Assembly (NCBI RefSeq): GCF_003122215.1
Contig: NZ_QEYD01000013.1
Span: 1 to 64,000 of the forward strand
Reading direction: 5' to 3'
Source: Pararhodobacter marinus
Lineage (GTDB): Bacteria > Pseudomonadota > Alphaproteobacteria > Rhodobacterales > Rhodobacteraceae
DNA: 64,000 nt
The translations under genes and the position numbers were made by a program. Within the stretch, counting starts at the first letter, position 1; every line of letters begins with the position of its first letter. The notes below the pieces were generated by a model. That model was not told where the DNA came from. It saw only the letters and a program-made list of their open reading frames with translations, and did not search any database. This document shows positions 54,601 to 63,337 of the stretch, piece by piece.

Positions 54601-54748
54601 CGTGTTCGGCATGATCGCCTCGACGCTTCTGGTGCTGATCGTGCTGCCCGCGTTCTACGCGATCCTCGGCGATCTGGGGCTGGCGCGACACAGGCCGGGG
54701 GGCCGGGCCGGAGCCGAAAGCCGCTCCCGCGACCTGACGGTTGACTGA
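51617..54748 (+). CDS. RND-family efflux pump inner-membrane subunit
   Basis: A 1043-aa transporter of the AcrB/MdtB-like RND family, starting at GTG 51617 (GTGA overlap with the upstream stop). Two blocks of six membrane helices are each preceded by one helix and a large periplasmic loop. The proton relay motif in helix 4 reads GIVMDDSIVLSDSI, and the second half has AGIVVNNAILLVEVTKA. It exports drugs or lipophilic compounds by proton antiport; the substrate is unknown. Length is typical. Confidence 0.93.
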   Translation: MIRWFTGHPTAANLLLVLFLAMGALSLPALIRETFPDFRDTEVEITVPYRGASASEVEEAICRPLWDAVQGVEALDELRCTAQDNRARAVAVMDEGGDPIRFVNALRTEIGAIDSFPARAEAPLVRELHRTDGVASVAVSGDLPLHELDLFAEGLADRLSALPEIAQVTLSGLGERQFRIEAERAVLAQYGLTPARLADVLSAQSLDQPSGALLTPGGDLQLRLTESRRTLDELAALPVLVQDNGARLVLGDVATIREAHDPAEERAYLDGAPAILLEIHKPRGTDALRALEALRGEVAQTRRTLPPSLNVEIVQDTTSIVRDRLAMLIRNGVAGLVLVVLVMSLFFRPGLALWAAMGLPVAMAGALVMMSLTGLTLNMITMVALLMAIGIVMDDSIVLSDSIAVEAAKGDGLEGVVRGVRLVAPGVFASFLTTVAIFAPLSFLAGTLGKVLQVLPLVLIAALAASLIEAFLILPRHLRHEAERAGKPPGGFRRRFDAGVDHLREGLGRVADLAIRARYLTTGLAIGALIVTLGAVGGGVVKREALPDIDGDVLEARLLMPQGTPLARTAEAVAQIEAALVQVNADLTPDQPEGQPLVVRRITRFNRNVSAGEQGAHVATISADLLSAEIRATSLDDIAEAWRQTIGPLAGASSLVIAEPGIGPQGVAIELRLMHPDLEVLHAQGARVLAELGSYAGIRNAMLNLRPGKPELRLTLTETAPGLGLTAADVAGQLRAAFLGATLDDVRTGAIAHEVELILAPGDRDALGDLQDFRFQVSGGREVPFDSVLRMEEARGWGTITQVNGARSVTVQADIDPRLGNADAITAALRATILDEMTTTIPGLRVSVEGQAANLAETAGSILRGFLLGLLGIYLILSFQFRSYVEPVIVMMTIPLAFLGVVWGHWATGYDISMPSMMGAASLAGIVVNNAILLVEVTKARAAEGLSLAASAGQAVRARVRPIVITVATTVIGMVPLLAETSLQAQVLKPLVVSVVFGMIASTLLVLIVLPAFYAILGDLGLARHRPGGRAGAESRSRDLTVD

Positions 54749-54893
54749 CACCGGGTCTGGAAAGCGGCCCATATCGCGCGCCGGGCCGTTAAAACATTGA
54801 TACGCGCCGCAGTTCTTCGCAAAATGCTCAAGTCTTTCCCGTCCCTTGGGGAAGATTGCATTCCTGTTGAGTAACCAAGCGGAGGGACCGGAG

Positions 54894-55385
54894 ATGATGA
54901 AGAAAGTTTTGACAGGCGCAGTGGCGGCCTTGGTGGCGGGGGCGCTGCCGCTGGCGGCGGGGGCGCTGACCGGTCGTTTCCATGGCGGTGGCACGCTGTC
55001 GAACTGGACCCCCGCCTGCATCAATGACGGCTGGGTCGACACGCCAGAACGCTACGAGGTGCGCTTTCACCCGCGCGGCGTCGGCTCGAACCGGGACCGC
55101 GACTCGATCGCGTTCTTCTCGGGTCAGCACGCGATGAGCTTCGTTCTGAACGGCGGGGATTTCAGCTCCGCCTGGCAGCCGGTCACCCACGCTTTCCTGG
55201 GCAGCGGCATTACTGCCGTGGATCAGAACCAGCCCGAGGCGGCGCGCATCCGGATCCTGTCGATGTGGCCCAACAACCTGACCGAGAACACCGATCAGCC
55301 GGTGCGCATTCGCGGGCAGATCCAGCATCTGGCGGCGGCCCGTTGGTGCCGGGTGGATTTCGATGTGATCGTCCAGCAACGCTGA
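54894..55385 (+). CDS. Secreted protein of unknown function, tandem paralogue 1
   Basis: A 163-aa protein with a signal peptide (MMKKVLTGAVAALVAGALPLAAGA) and a beta-rich mature domain: GRFHGGGTLSNWTPAC, YEVRFHPRGVGS, SAWQPVTHAFLGS, RILSMWPNN, RIRGQIQHL and WCRVDFDVIVQQ. I do not recognise the family. The downstream gene encodes a clear paralogue with the same landmarks. Two mature-region cysteines (in TPAC and WCRV) could form a disulfide. A GGAGGG ribosome binding site precedes the ATG at 54894; a terminator follows. Confidence 0.82.
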   Translation: MMKKVLTGAVAALVAGALPLAAGALTGRFHGGGTLSNWTPACINDGWVDTPERYEVRFHPRGVGSNRDRDSIAFFSGQHAMSFVLNGGDFSSAWQPVTHAFLGSGITAVDQNQPEAARIRILSMWPNNLTENTDQPVRIRGQIQHLAAARWCRVDFDVIVQQR

Positions 55386-55412
55386 GACCGCCCCGGCCTG
55401 AACGATCCCGAA

Positions 55413-55437
55413 CGGGGGCGTCCGGCGCCCCCGTTTC
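55413..55437 (+). terminator. Rho-independent terminator after paralogue 1
   Basis: CGGGGGCG-TCCG-CGCCCCCG stem followed by TTTCTCG, 28 bp past the stop at 55385. It separates the two paralogues into different transcripts. Confidence 0.75.
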
Positions 55438-55638
55438 TCGTTCCGACGGCGGGCGACCGGCGACCGGCGCGACGCCTTGCCACGGGATTCCCCGATCCTG
55501 CCATCAAGAGACCGCATTTTCCTGATGGTATCGTGCCCGGCGCCGCGCTAGGGCGGGGCAGCCAGTCGCCGGTCCTGCGACCGGAGGTGCCAGTATCCCG
55601 GTCCCGTCGGACCACGTTCTGCCGTTGATGGGTGATCC

Positions 55639-56133
55639 ATGACCTTCCGTTCGTCCGCCGCCGCCGCTGTCTCGGCGCTGTTCCTGACCCTGGGCGCGCT
55701 GCCTGCCGATGCACAATCGGGGCGGTTCGAAGGCGGCGGGACCTTGTCGAATTTCACCGCGCCCTGCCTGGGCGGCGGCTGGTCGGGGCGGCCGCAGACC
55801 TATGTCGTGCGCTATCACCCGGCCAATATCGCCTGGAACACCGATGGCGATACGCTGACCTTCCTGAACGATCACCACGGATTCAGCGTCGAGCGCGCGG
55901 GCGGAAGCTTTTCCTATGCCTGGCAGCCGGTGCGGCACGCCTTCATCGGCGGGCCGATCAGTTTCCGCGATCAGGACAACCACGAAGCGGCTGAGATACG
56001 GCTGATCTCGATGTGGCCGTCCAATATCGATGAGACGACCGAGGGCACGATCCGCATCCGCGGGCAGATCCGGCATCTGGGCCATCTGCGCTGGTGCCGG
56101 GTGGATTTCGACATCCTCGTCCAGCAGAGCTGA
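55639..56133 (+). CDS. Secreted protein of unknown function, tandem paralogue 2
   Basis: A 164-aa exported protein with signal peptide ending LPADA-QSG. The mature part parallels paralogue 1 throughout: [59 protein letters not shown] and [13 protein letters not shown]. It has the same two cysteines. The pair arose by duplication; the divergence indicates it is not recent. The family is not recognised. No strong ribosome binding site was noted apart from GGTGATCC before the ATG. Confidence 0.82.
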   Translation: MTFRSSAAAAVSALFLTLGALPADAQSGRFEGGGTLSNFTAPCLGGGWSGRPQTYVVRYHPANIAWNTDGDTLTFLNDHHGFSVERAGGSFSYAWQPVRHAFIGGPISFRDQDNHEAAEIRLISMWPSNIDETTEGTIRIRGQIRHLGHLRWCRVDFDILVQQS

Positions 56134-56237
56134 GCCTCCGGGCCGCTGCGGGAACAGCGCGACGCGCGGCCTTTCCCCGTGCGGCGCTTTGGTGCATATC
56201 AGGGCCCAGACGTTTCGCGCCAGTTTCGAGGACGACA

Positions 56238-57530
56238 ATGCACGACATCCGCGCCATCCGCGAGAATCCCGCCGCTTTCGACGCCGCCCTGGCCCGCCGG
56301 GGGCTTGCGCCGCTGTCGGGCGAGCTGCTGTCGATGGACGAGAGCCGCCGTGCGAAGATCCTCGCCGCCGAAACCGCGCAGGCCGAGCAGAACCGCGCCT
56401 CGAAGGAGGTGGGCGCCGCCAAGGGCCGGGGCGACGAGGCCGAGTTCGAGCGCCTGCGCGCGCTGGTGGCCGAGAAGAAGGCCGAAGTGGCCGCGCTGAA
56501 CGCGCAGGCGGCGGAAGAGGACGCCACGCTGACCGCGCGGCTGGCCGAGATCCCGAACCTGCCGCTTGACGAGGTGCCCTTCGGCAAGGACGAGGACGAC
56601 AATGTCGAGATCCGCCGCTGGGGCGAGCCGCGCGCGCTGGATTTCCAGCCGGTCGAGCATTTCGACATTCCGGGCGTGAAGCCGGGGCTGGATCTGGCGA
56701 TGGCGGCGAAGCTGTCGGGGTCGCGTTTCATGGTGCTGAAGGGCGCCGTGGCGCGCGTTCACCGGGCGCTGGCGCAGTTCATGATCGACACCCACACGAC
56801 CGAGCATGGGCTGGAAGAATGCTGGACCCCGGTTCTGGTCAAGGACGAGGCGATGTACGGCACGGGCAACCTGCCGAAATTCGCCGAGGACAGCTACCAG
56901 ACGACGAATGGCTGGTGGCTGATCCCGACCTCGGAAGTCACCATGACGAACTTTGCCGCGGGCGAGATCATGGACGGCGCGCAATTGCCGGTGCGGATGA
57001 CCGCGCATACCCATTGCTTCCGCTCGGAAGCGGGCTCGGCGGGCAAGGACACGACCGGCATCCTGCGCCAGCACCAGTTCGAGAAGGTCGAGATGGTGAC
57101 CCTGTGCCATCCCGACGAGGCACTGGCCGAGCACGACCGCATGACCGGCTGCGCGCAGGCGATCCTGGAGAAGCTGGAGCTGCCCTATCGCACGGTGGTG
57201 CTGTGCACGGGCGACATGGGCTTCGGCAGCCAGAAGACGCATGACATCGAGGTCTGGCTGCCCGGCCAGAACGCGTATCGCGAGATCTCGTCCTGCTCGA
57301 CCTGCGGCACGTTCCAGGCGCGGCGGATGAACGGGCGGTTCCGGCCCGAGGGCGGCGGCAAGCCCGAATTCCTGGCGACGCTGAACGGATCGGGGCTGGC
57401 GGTCGGGCGTTGCCTGATCGCGGTGCTGGAAAACGGGCAACAGGCGGATGGCTCGGTCACGCTGCCGGCGGCGCTGCATCCCTGGCTGGGCGGCAAGACC
57501 CGCATCACGCCCGAGGGCGCGCTGGTCTGA
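56238..57530 (+). CDS. serS: Seryl-tRNA synthetase
   Basis: A 430-aa class II synthetase. Residues 1-105 are the N-terminal coiled-coil arm that grips tRNA-Ser. Motif 2 is in [21 protein letters not shown] and motif 3 in [17 protein letters not shown]. The C-terminus is typical. The start is the ATG at 56238 ([15 protein letters not shown]) with a CGAGGACGA ribosome binding site; the longer opening from 56094 runs through the preceding gene's end. Confidence 0.97.
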   Translation: MHDIRAIRENPAAFDAALARRGLAPLSGELLSMDESRRAKILAAETAQAEQNRASKEVGAAKGRGDEAEFERLRALVAEKKAEVAALNAQAAEEDATLTARLAEIPNLPLDEVPFGKDEDDNVEIRRWGEPRALDFQPVEHFDIPGVKPGLDLAMAAKLSGSRFMVLKGAVARVHRALAQFMIDTHTTEHGLEECWTPVLVKDEAMYGTGNLPKFAEDSYQTTNGWWLIPTSEVTMTNFAAGEIMDGAQLPVRMTAHTHCFRSEAGSAGKDTTGILRQHQFEKVEMVTLCHPDEALAEHDRMTGCAQAILEKLELPYRTVVLCTGDMGFGSQKTHDIEVWLPGQNAYREISSCSTCGTFQARRMNGRFRPEGGGKPEFLATLNGSGLAVGRCLIAVLENGQQADGSVTLPAALHPWLGGKTRITPEGALV

Positions 57531-57540
57531 GAGGACAGGA

Positions 57541-57588
57541 CCGGGGGCGCTGCCCCCGGACCCCCGGGATATTTGAGGAACAAAGATG
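57541..57588 (+). repeat. Intergenic repeat family 1, copy E
   Basis: CCGGGGGCGCTGCCCCCGG hairpin followed by CCCCCGGGATATTTGAGG and AACAAAGATG. It lies between convergent serS and the mutase gene, probably acting as a terminator. Confidence 0.8.
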
Positions 57589-57632
57589 GGGCGGGCGGTT
57601 TTTCGGGAACCGCCCGCGCTTGTCCCTGGCGG

Positions 57633-59630
57633 TTACTCGGCGGCGACGGCGGTTTCCGAGACGAGGCCCACGATATCCATCATGATGCGGTTGAGCTCGA
57701 AATCCTTGGGCGTGTAGACGGCGGCGACGCCCATCGCGCGCAGGCGCGCGGCGTCGTCTTCGGGGATGATGCCGCCGACCACGACGGGCGTGTCGCCCAG
57801 ACCCGCGTCGCGCATCCGGGTCATCAGCTCTTCGACCAGGGGCACATGGCTGCCCGAGAGGATCGACAGCCCCACGACATGCGCTTGCTGGTCGAGCGCG
57901 GCGTCGACGATTTCCGAGGGCGTCAGGCGGATGCCTTCGTAATGGATGTCCATGCCGCAATCGCGTGCGCGGGCGGCGATCTGTTCGGCGCCGTTGGAAT
58001 GGCCGTCGAGGCCCGGCTTGCCGACCACGAATTTCAACCGGCGCCCGAGCTGCGCGCTGACCGAGTCGACGGCGGCGCGGATCTCTTCCAGGCCTTCGGT
58101 GCGGTTCGATGGGTTGCGCGAGACGCCGGTGGGCGCGCGGTATTCGCCGAAGGCCCGGCGCATCACGAGGCCCCATTCGCCGGTCGTGGCGCCCGCTTTC
58201 GCGGCGGCGATCGACGCGGGCATGACATTGGCCCCCGACAGCGCCGCTTCGCGCAGCGCGCTCAGCGCGTCCTGCACCGCCGCTTCGTCGCGCTCGCCGC
58301 GCCACGCGGTCAGGCGGGCGATCTGATCGGCCTCGGCATCGGCATCGGCGACCATGATCGCGCCCTCGCCGGTGGTCAGCGGCGACGGTTCGGTGGTGGT
58401 GAAGCGGTTGACGCCCACGACCACGGTCTCGCCCTGTTCGATCCGCGCGATACGCTCGGCATTCGCTTCGACCAGCCGGCCCTTCATGTAGTCGATCGCC
58501 TGAACCGCGCCGCCCATATCGTCGATGAGCGCGAGTTCCGCGCGCGCGCCTTCCTTGAGCGCCTGCACCTTGGCATCGACCACCGGGTTGCCGTCGAAGA
58601 GATCGCCGTATTCGAGCAGGTCGGTTTCAAAGGCGAGGATTTGCTGCATCCGGAGCGACCATTGCTGGTCCCATTTGCGCGGCAGGCCGAGCGCCTCGTT
58701 CCAGGCCGGCAGCTGCACGGCGCGGGCGCGGGCGTTCTTCGACAGCGTCACCGCGAGCGCCTCGATCAGGATGCGGTAGACGTTGTTTTCTGGCTGCTGC
58801 TCGGTCAGGCCCAGCGAATTGACCTGCACGCCGTAGCGGAAGCGGCGATAGCGCGCGTCCTCGACGCCGTAGCGTTCGAGGCACAGCTCGTCCCAGAGCT
58901 CGGTAAACGCCCGCATCTTGCACATCTCGGTCACGAAGCGGATGCCCGCATTCACGAAGAACGAGATGCGGCCCACCATCGCGGGGAAATGCTGCGCCGG
59001 GACCTTGGCCTTCAGATCGTCGAGCACCGCGCAGGCGGTGGCCAGCGCGAAAGCCAGCTCCTGTTCCGGCGTCGCGCCCGCTTCCTGCAGGTGGTAGGAA
59101 CACACGTTCATCGGGTTCCATTTGGGCAGATGCTCGCGCGTATAGGCGGCGACATCGGTGATCATGCGCAAGGACGGTTTGGGCGGGCAGATATAGGTGC
59201 CGCGGCTCAGGTATTCCTTGATCAGGTCGTTCTGCACCGTGCCCTGCAATTTCGACACATCGGCGCCCTGTTCCTCGGCCACGGCGATATAGAGCGCCAA
59301 CAGCCACGGCGCCGTCGCGTTGATCGTCATCGAGGTGTTCATCTGTTCCAGCGGAATCCGGTCGAACAGCGCGCGCATATCGCCCAGATGGCTGACCGGC
59401 ACGCCGACCTTGCCGACCTCGCCGCGCGCCAGTTCGTGGTCGCTGTCATAACCCGTTTGCGTGGGCAGGTCGAAGGCGACCGACAGGCCGGTCTGACCCT
59501 TGGACAGGTTCGTGCGGTAGAGTTCGTTCGAGGCTTTCGCGGTCGAATGGCCGGCATAGGTCCGGAACAGCCACGGCTTGTCGCGATCTGTCTTGTCGCG
59601 GGCGGGCTTTTCTTCGGCGGGCTGGGTCAT
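57633..59630 (-). CDS. ecm: Ethylmalonyl-CoA mutase (B12-dependent, MeaA-type)
   Basis: A 665-aa single-subunit mutase. Residues ~20-510 are the TIM-barrel CoA domain (WLFRTYAGHSTAKASNELY, LPTQTGYDSDHELARGEVG). Residues ~530-660 are the B12 domain with the base-off motif VGKPGLDGHSNGAEQIAARA and GGIIPEDDAARLRAMGV. It converts ethylmalonyl-CoA to methylsuccinyl-CoA in the ethylmalonyl-CoA pathway for acetate assimilation. The short N-terminus and DGHSNG sequence favour Ecm over methylmalonyl-CoA mutase; biochemical proof is needed for the exact substrate. The other pathway genes are not in this window. Confidence 0.9.
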   Translation of the reverse strand: MTQPAEEKPARDKTDRDKPWLFRTYAGHSTAKASNELYRTNLSKGQTGLSVAFDLPTQTGYDSDHELARGEVGKVGVPVSHLGDMRALFDRIPLEQMNTSMTINATAPWLLALYIAVAEEQGADVSKLQGTVQNDLIKEYLSRGTYICPPKPSLRMITDVAAYTREHLPKWNPMNVCSYHLQEAGATPEQELAFALATACAVLDDLKAKVPAQHFPAMVGRISFFVNAGIRFVTEMCKMRAFTELWDELCLERYGVEDARYRRFRYGVQVNSLGLTEQQPENNVYRILIEALAVTLSKNARARAVQLPAWNEALGLPRKWDQQWSLRMQQILAFETDLLEYGDLFDGNPVVDAKVQALKEGARAELALIDDMGGAVQAIDYMKGRLVEANAERIARIEQGETVVVGVNRFTTTEPSPLTTGEGAIMVADADAEADQIARLTAWRGERDEAAVQDALSALREAALSGANVMPASIAAAKAGATTGEWGLVMRRAFGEYRAPTGVSRNPSNRTEGLEEIRAAVDSVSAQLGRRLKFVVGKPGLDGHSNGAEQIAARARDCGMDIHYEGIRLTPSEIVDAALDQQAHVVGLSILSGSHVPLVEELMTRMRDAGLGDTPVVVGGIIPEDDAARLRAMGVAAVYTPKDFELNRIMMDIVGLVSETAVAAE

Positions 59631-59834
59631 GGCGGAGCCTCCGGGCAGGACGTGAGAGCGTGCAGTCGCAGCGCAATATTCTTGCTTGAAAGGAATAGTC
59701 AGGCGAAAGATAATGTCAAGCTGGGAATCGCTGCATCGCGGCAGAGCGCGCAGCCGGGATCGGTCCGGCGGAGCGGACCGATGCGGGCAGGGCCGTCAGC
59801 GGGACGGGTCAGGGAGTGGTTTCAGGGGACGGTT

Positions 59835-60218
59835 TCAGGCGTCGCTTTCGCTTTCGGCGAGGCGCGCGGCCTCGTCGCGAAGCTGGCGCAGATCCTCGAT
59901 CGTCACGGCCAGTTCCTCGCGCTGTTTGGTCAGCGCGCCGAGCTGGCGGTTGGCCATGCCGACAAATGTTTCAAGCTGCGCCTTGGTGCCCTGTTTTTCG
60001 TAGATCAGCAGCCATTGGCGCAGTTCTTCCAGCGCGAAACCGAAGCGGCGGCCACGCAGGATGAGCGTCATGCGGGCGATTTCGCGGGGGCCGTAAAAGC
60101 GGTTGCGGCCTTCCTTTTCCGGCGTCAGCAGCTCGATATATTCGTAGTAGCGCAACGTGCGCGGCGTCACGTCGAACCGCGCGCACATCTCCTTGAAAGA
60201 CAGTCTTGTCTCGTTCAT
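59835..60218 (-). CDS. MerR-family transcriptional regulator
   Basis: A 127-aa regulator: N-terminal winged helix-turn-helix (SFKEMCARFDVTPRTLRYYEYIELL, then GRNRFYGPREIARM), and a C-terminal coiled coil for dimerisation (TFVGMANRQLGALTKQREELA). No cysteine set for metal binding is seen. Start at the ATG at 60218. It lies 204 bp upstream of the mutase on the same strand, so regulation of that gene is possible. MerR proteins of this type also control fatty acid oxidation genes. Confidence 0.88.
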   Translation of the reverse strand: MNETRLSFKEMCARFDVTPRTLRYYEYIELLTPEKEGRNRFYGPREIARMTLILRGRRFGFALEELRQWLLIYEKQGTKAQLETFVGMANRQLGALTKQREELAVTIEDLRQLRDEAARLAESESDA

Positions 60219-60423
60219 CGGCCGCCTTGCGGAAAGTCTTGTCCCAACGTCACTCAGGGTAGGGCGCGGATCGGCCAAGTGCAACCGGCTTCCCGTCCGG
60301 CATGTGCCGAGCGGCGCCACCGCGACACGGTCGTTCCGCGTTTCATTGAAACGGGCGTACTTTCTCCGTAGAAACAAGCACAGGTTGCGACCGGCACCCG
60401 AGGACGCGGGAAGGCGGGAAGAA

Positions 60424-60933
60424 ATGACACTGGAGCGCAACGTCGCGCGGCTGTTCCGGCTGAACGACGAAAACTGGATGAAACACGCCAATCCGTGGAG
60501 CGTCTGGACCCGGTACTCGGTTCTGCCGCTGATCGTGCTGGCCTTCTGGAGCCGGGTCTGGATCGGCTGGTGGTGTCTGATCCCGGGGATTGCCTCGCTT
60601 CTGTGGCTGTTCCTGAACCCAGTCTTCTTCCCCAAGCCCCGCTCGACGCGGAACTGGGCCTCGAAAGCGGTTCTGGGCGAGCGGGTCTATCTGAACCGCG
60701 ACCGGGTCGATATTCCCGGCATCCACAAGACGCCGCTTTACGCCATTCTCAACGCGATTTCGTCCGTCGGGATGGGGATCGCGATCTGGGCGGTGGTTAC
60801 CTACTCGGTCTGGGGGGCCGTTCTGGGTGTCGCCTTGGCGTATCTGGGCAAGAGCTGGTATCTGGACCGCATGGTCTGGCTTTACGAGATGATGAAGTCG
60901 GAACACTCGGAATACCGGGGCTGGGATTACTGA
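60424..60933 (+). CDS. DUF6653-like membrane protein
   Basis: A 169-aa protein with about four membrane helices (two in YSVLPLIVLAFWSRVWIGWW and CLIPGIASLLWLFLNPV, two in the region LNAISSVGMGIAIWAVV to LGVALAYLGKSWYL). The opening NDENWMKHANPWSVWTRY and the cytosolic loop with KPRSTRNWASKAVLGERV are typical of proteins annotated DUF6653; function unknown. Start at the ATG at 60424; the longer opening from 60157 covers the divergent regulator's promoter. It is divergent from the MerR gene. Confidence 0.8.
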   Translation: MTLERNVARLFRLNDENWMKHANPWSVWTRYSVLPLIVLAFWSRVWIGWWCLIPGIASLLWLFLNPVFFPKPRSTRNWASKAVLGERVYLNRDRVDIPGIHKTPLYAILNAISSVGMGIAIWAVVTYSVWGAVLGVALAYLGKSWYLDRMVWLYEMMKSEHSEYRGWDY

Positions 60934-61062
60934 CGTTGCGACCCGGGGCGCTGCAGGCGGTCGACAAAGGTCTTTTGCGAGCCTTGATATCCGGCGGGCT
61001 TCGGGCCATGCCTTTGGGCAGGCGCTCTGCGCCCGCACTGTCCAGAACATGCAGGAAGTCCC

Positions 61063-61524
61063 ATGACCGACGCCACCGCCGCGCAGCAATTCATCGAGGC
61101 GATTCCCCATTCCAAGGCGCTGGGGATGACGCTGGAAGAAATCGGCGAGGGCAGGGCGGTGATCTCGATGCCCTATGACACGCGGTTCATCGGCGATCCG
61201 GCGACGGGCGTGATCGCGGGGGGCGCGGTCTCGGCGCTGATGGATACCTGCTGCGGGGCGGCGGTGATGACCTTTCCCGGCGCGCGGGGCACGGCAACGC
61301 TGGATCTGCGCATCGATTACATGCGCGCGGCAAAGCCCGGACAGCGGATCATCGCGCGGGCCGAATGTTTCCACGCGACGCGCACCGTGGCTTTCGTCAA
61401 GGCGACCGCGCATGACGAGGATGAAGGCTTGCCCGTCGCGACCGCCTCGGGCGCGTTCACGATGGAAAGCGTGATCCGGCCCGCAGACACGAAGACGGGC
61501 ACGAAAAAGGAGGGCGCGCAATGA
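61063..61524 (+). CDS. PaaI-type hotdog thioesterase 1
   Basis: A 153-aa hotdog-fold protein of the PaaI/YbgC superfamily. The conserved region is VIAGGAVSALMDTCCGAAVM, with the usual Gly-Gly and Asp in the active-site helix, and DLRIDYMRAAKPGQ. It would hydrolyse an acyl-CoA. The following gene starts 4 bp before its stop. The C-terminus has an extra Lys/Thr-rich tail. Confidence 0.88.
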   Translation: MTDATAAQQFIEAIPHSKALGMTLEEIGEGRAVISMPYDTRFIGDPATGVIAGGAVSALMDTCCGAAVMTFPGARGTATLDLRIDYMRAAKPGQRIIARAECFHATRTVAFVKATAHDEDEGLPVATASGAFTMESVIRPADTKTGTKKEGAQ

Positions 61525-62036
61525 GCCGGCCCCGTCCCGAACCCGTGCAGGTGGTCAAGGAGCGGCGCGACCGCGCGCTGAAGACGCTCGTTGGCGGCAT
61601 TCCCTATGTGCAGTGGCTGGGCATCCAGTTCGACCGCCGGGGCGACGAGCTGACCGCGACCCTGCCTTTCGATGAAAAGCTGATCGGCAACCCGTTCCTG
61701 CCGGCGATCCATGGCGGCGTGACCTCGGCCTTTCTGGAGATCACGGCGATGATCGAGCTGAGCTGGTCGATGCTGTGGGAAGACATGGAAAAGGGCGCGC
61801 TGGACCCGCAATCGGTCGATGACGCGCATCTGCCGCGCTTGCCCAAGACCATCGATTTCACCGTCGATTACCTGCGTTCGGGCCTGCCGCGCGATGCCTA
61901 TGCCCGTGCGCGGGTGAACCGCTCGGGGCGGCGCTATGCCTCGGTCCATGTCGAGGCGTGGCAGGACAACCGCACGCGGCTCTTCGCACAGGCGACCGGG
62001 CATTTCCTGATCCCCTCGCGCGACAAGACCGCATGA
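61521..62036 (+). CDS. PaaI-type hotdog thioesterase 2
   Basis: A 171-aa hotdog-fold protein related to the preceding one. The active region is FLPAIHGGVTSAFLEITAMIEL, followed by IDFTVDYLRSGLPRDAYARA. It carries the HGG motif of the family. Its start overlaps the first thioesterase and its stop overlaps the MATE transporter start (ATGA), so the three are translationally coupled. Two distinct hotdog proteins in one operon may act as a heteromer or on different substrates. Confidence 0.88.
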   Translation: MSRPRPEPVQVVKERRDRALKTLVGGIPYVQWLGIQFDRRGDELTATLPFDEKLIGNPFLPAIHGGVTSAFLEITAMIELSWSMLWEDMEKGALDPQSVDDAHLPRLPKTIDFTVDYLRSGLPRDAYARARVNRSGRRYASVHVEAWQDNRTRLFAQATGHFLIPSRDKTA

Positions 62037-63325
62037 CGCCGCTCACCCATGGCCGGGTGCTGAAGATCGCCCTGCCCATCGTTGCGGCGAATGTCACCGT
62101 GCCGTTGCTGGGGCTGGTCGATACCGCCGTGGTGGGCCAACTGGGCGAGGCCGCGCCGATCGGCGCCGTGGGCTTGGGCGCGGTGATCCTGACCGCGTTC
62201 TACTGGGTGTTCGGTTTCCTGCGGATGGGCACGACCGGGCTTGCCGCACAGGCGCATGGCCGGGGCGACACCGCCGAAACCGGCGCGATCCTGAAGCGCG
62301 GCCTGCTGATCGCGGGCAGCGTCGGGCTGGCGCTGATCGTGCTGCAGCCGCTACTGTTCTGGGCGGGGTTCGCGCTGGCGCCGGCATCCGACGCGGTGGA
62401 AGGGCTGGCATCCGATTACCTGCAGATCCGCATCTGGGGCGCGCCGCTGACCATCGGGCTTTACGCCGTCACCGGCTGGCTGATCGCGCTGGAGCGCACG
62501 CGCGCGGTGCTGGTGCTGCAGATCCTCGCCAACGGGACGAATATCGCGCTGGATATCTGGTTCGTGCTGGGCCTCGACTGGGGCGTGAGCGGCGTCGCCG
62601 TCGCCACGCTGATGGCCGAGGCCGTGGGCTTCAGCTTCGGCCTGTGGCTGTGCCGCGACGGGCTGAAGGCCACGGGCGCGCGGATCTTCGACGCCGCGCG
62701 CCTGCGGCACATGGCGGGTGTCAACGGCTATATCATGGTGCGGTCGATCATCCTGAAGGGCTGTTTCGTCGTCTTCATGTTCCTGTCGGCCGGGCGCGGC
62801 GACGTGGTGATCGCGTCGAACCAGATCCTGCTGCAGTTTCTCGAGTTTCTGGCTTTCCTGCTGGACGGTTTCGCCTTCTCGGCCGAAACGCTTGTGGGGC
62901 AGGCGATGGGCGCGCGCTCGGCCGCGGCGTTGCGGCGCGCGGCGCGGATGACGGGGATCTGGGCGTTGGGCGGCGCGGTCGCGATGGCGCTGGTCTTCGC
63001 GCTGGCCGGGCCGTCGATCATCGACGCGATGACCACCGCGCCCGAGGTCCGGGCCGAGGCGCGGCTTTACCTGCCGTGGATCGTCATCGCCCCGCTGGCG
63101 GCCGTTGCGGCCTATATGTTCGACGGCATCTATATCGGCGCGACCTTCACCCGCGAGATGCTGATCACCGTGGCCTTCGCCGCCTGTTTCTATGCCGTGT
63201 CGCTGCTGCTGACCTGGCCCATGGGCAATCACGGGCTGTGGCTGTCGCTGACGCTGTTCAACGTGATGCGCGGCGTGGCGCAGGCGTTTCTGTATCCCAG
63301 AATTGCGCGTTCGATCACGGCTTGA
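62033..63325 (+). CDS. MATE-family (DinF-like) efflux transporter
   Basis: A 430-aa protein with 12 hydrophobic helices. The start is the ATG at 62033 (MTPLTHGRVLKIALPIVAANV), overlapping the previous stop. The DinF-like subgroup pattern shows in PLLGLVDTAVVGQLGEAAPIGAV and the second-half GDVVIASNQILLQFLEFLAFLLDGFAF. It exports organic cations or similar compounds, driven by a proton or sodium gradient. Link to the thioesterases is unknown. Confidence 0.93.
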   Translation: MTPLTHGRVLKIALPIVAANVTVPLLGLVDTAVVGQLGEAAPIGAVGLGAVILTAFYWVFGFLRMGTTGLAAQAHGRGDTAETGAILKRGLLIAGSVGLALIVLQPLLFWAGFALAPASDAVEGLASDYLQIRIWGAPLTIGLYAVTGWLIALERTRAVLVLQILANGTNIALDIWFVLGLDWGVSGVAVATLMAEAVGFSFGLWLCRDGLKATGARIFDAARLRHMAGVNGYIMVRSIILKGCFVVFMFLSAGRGDVVIASNQILLQFLEFLAFLLDGFAFSAETLVGQAMGARSAAALRRAARMTGIWALGGAVAMALVFALAGPSIIDAMTTAPEVRAEARLYLPWIVIAPLAAVAAYMFDGIYIGATFTREMLITVAFAACFYAVSLLLTWPMGNHGLWLSLTLFNVMRGVAQAFLYPRIARSITA

Positions 63326-63337
63326 TAGCTGGGGCGC

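Noticed and set aside
57573-60371. Plus-strand open frame of 932 codons opposite the ethylmalonyl-CoA mutase gene
   Set aside because: Antisense shadow; the mutase frame has complete CoA and B12 domains.
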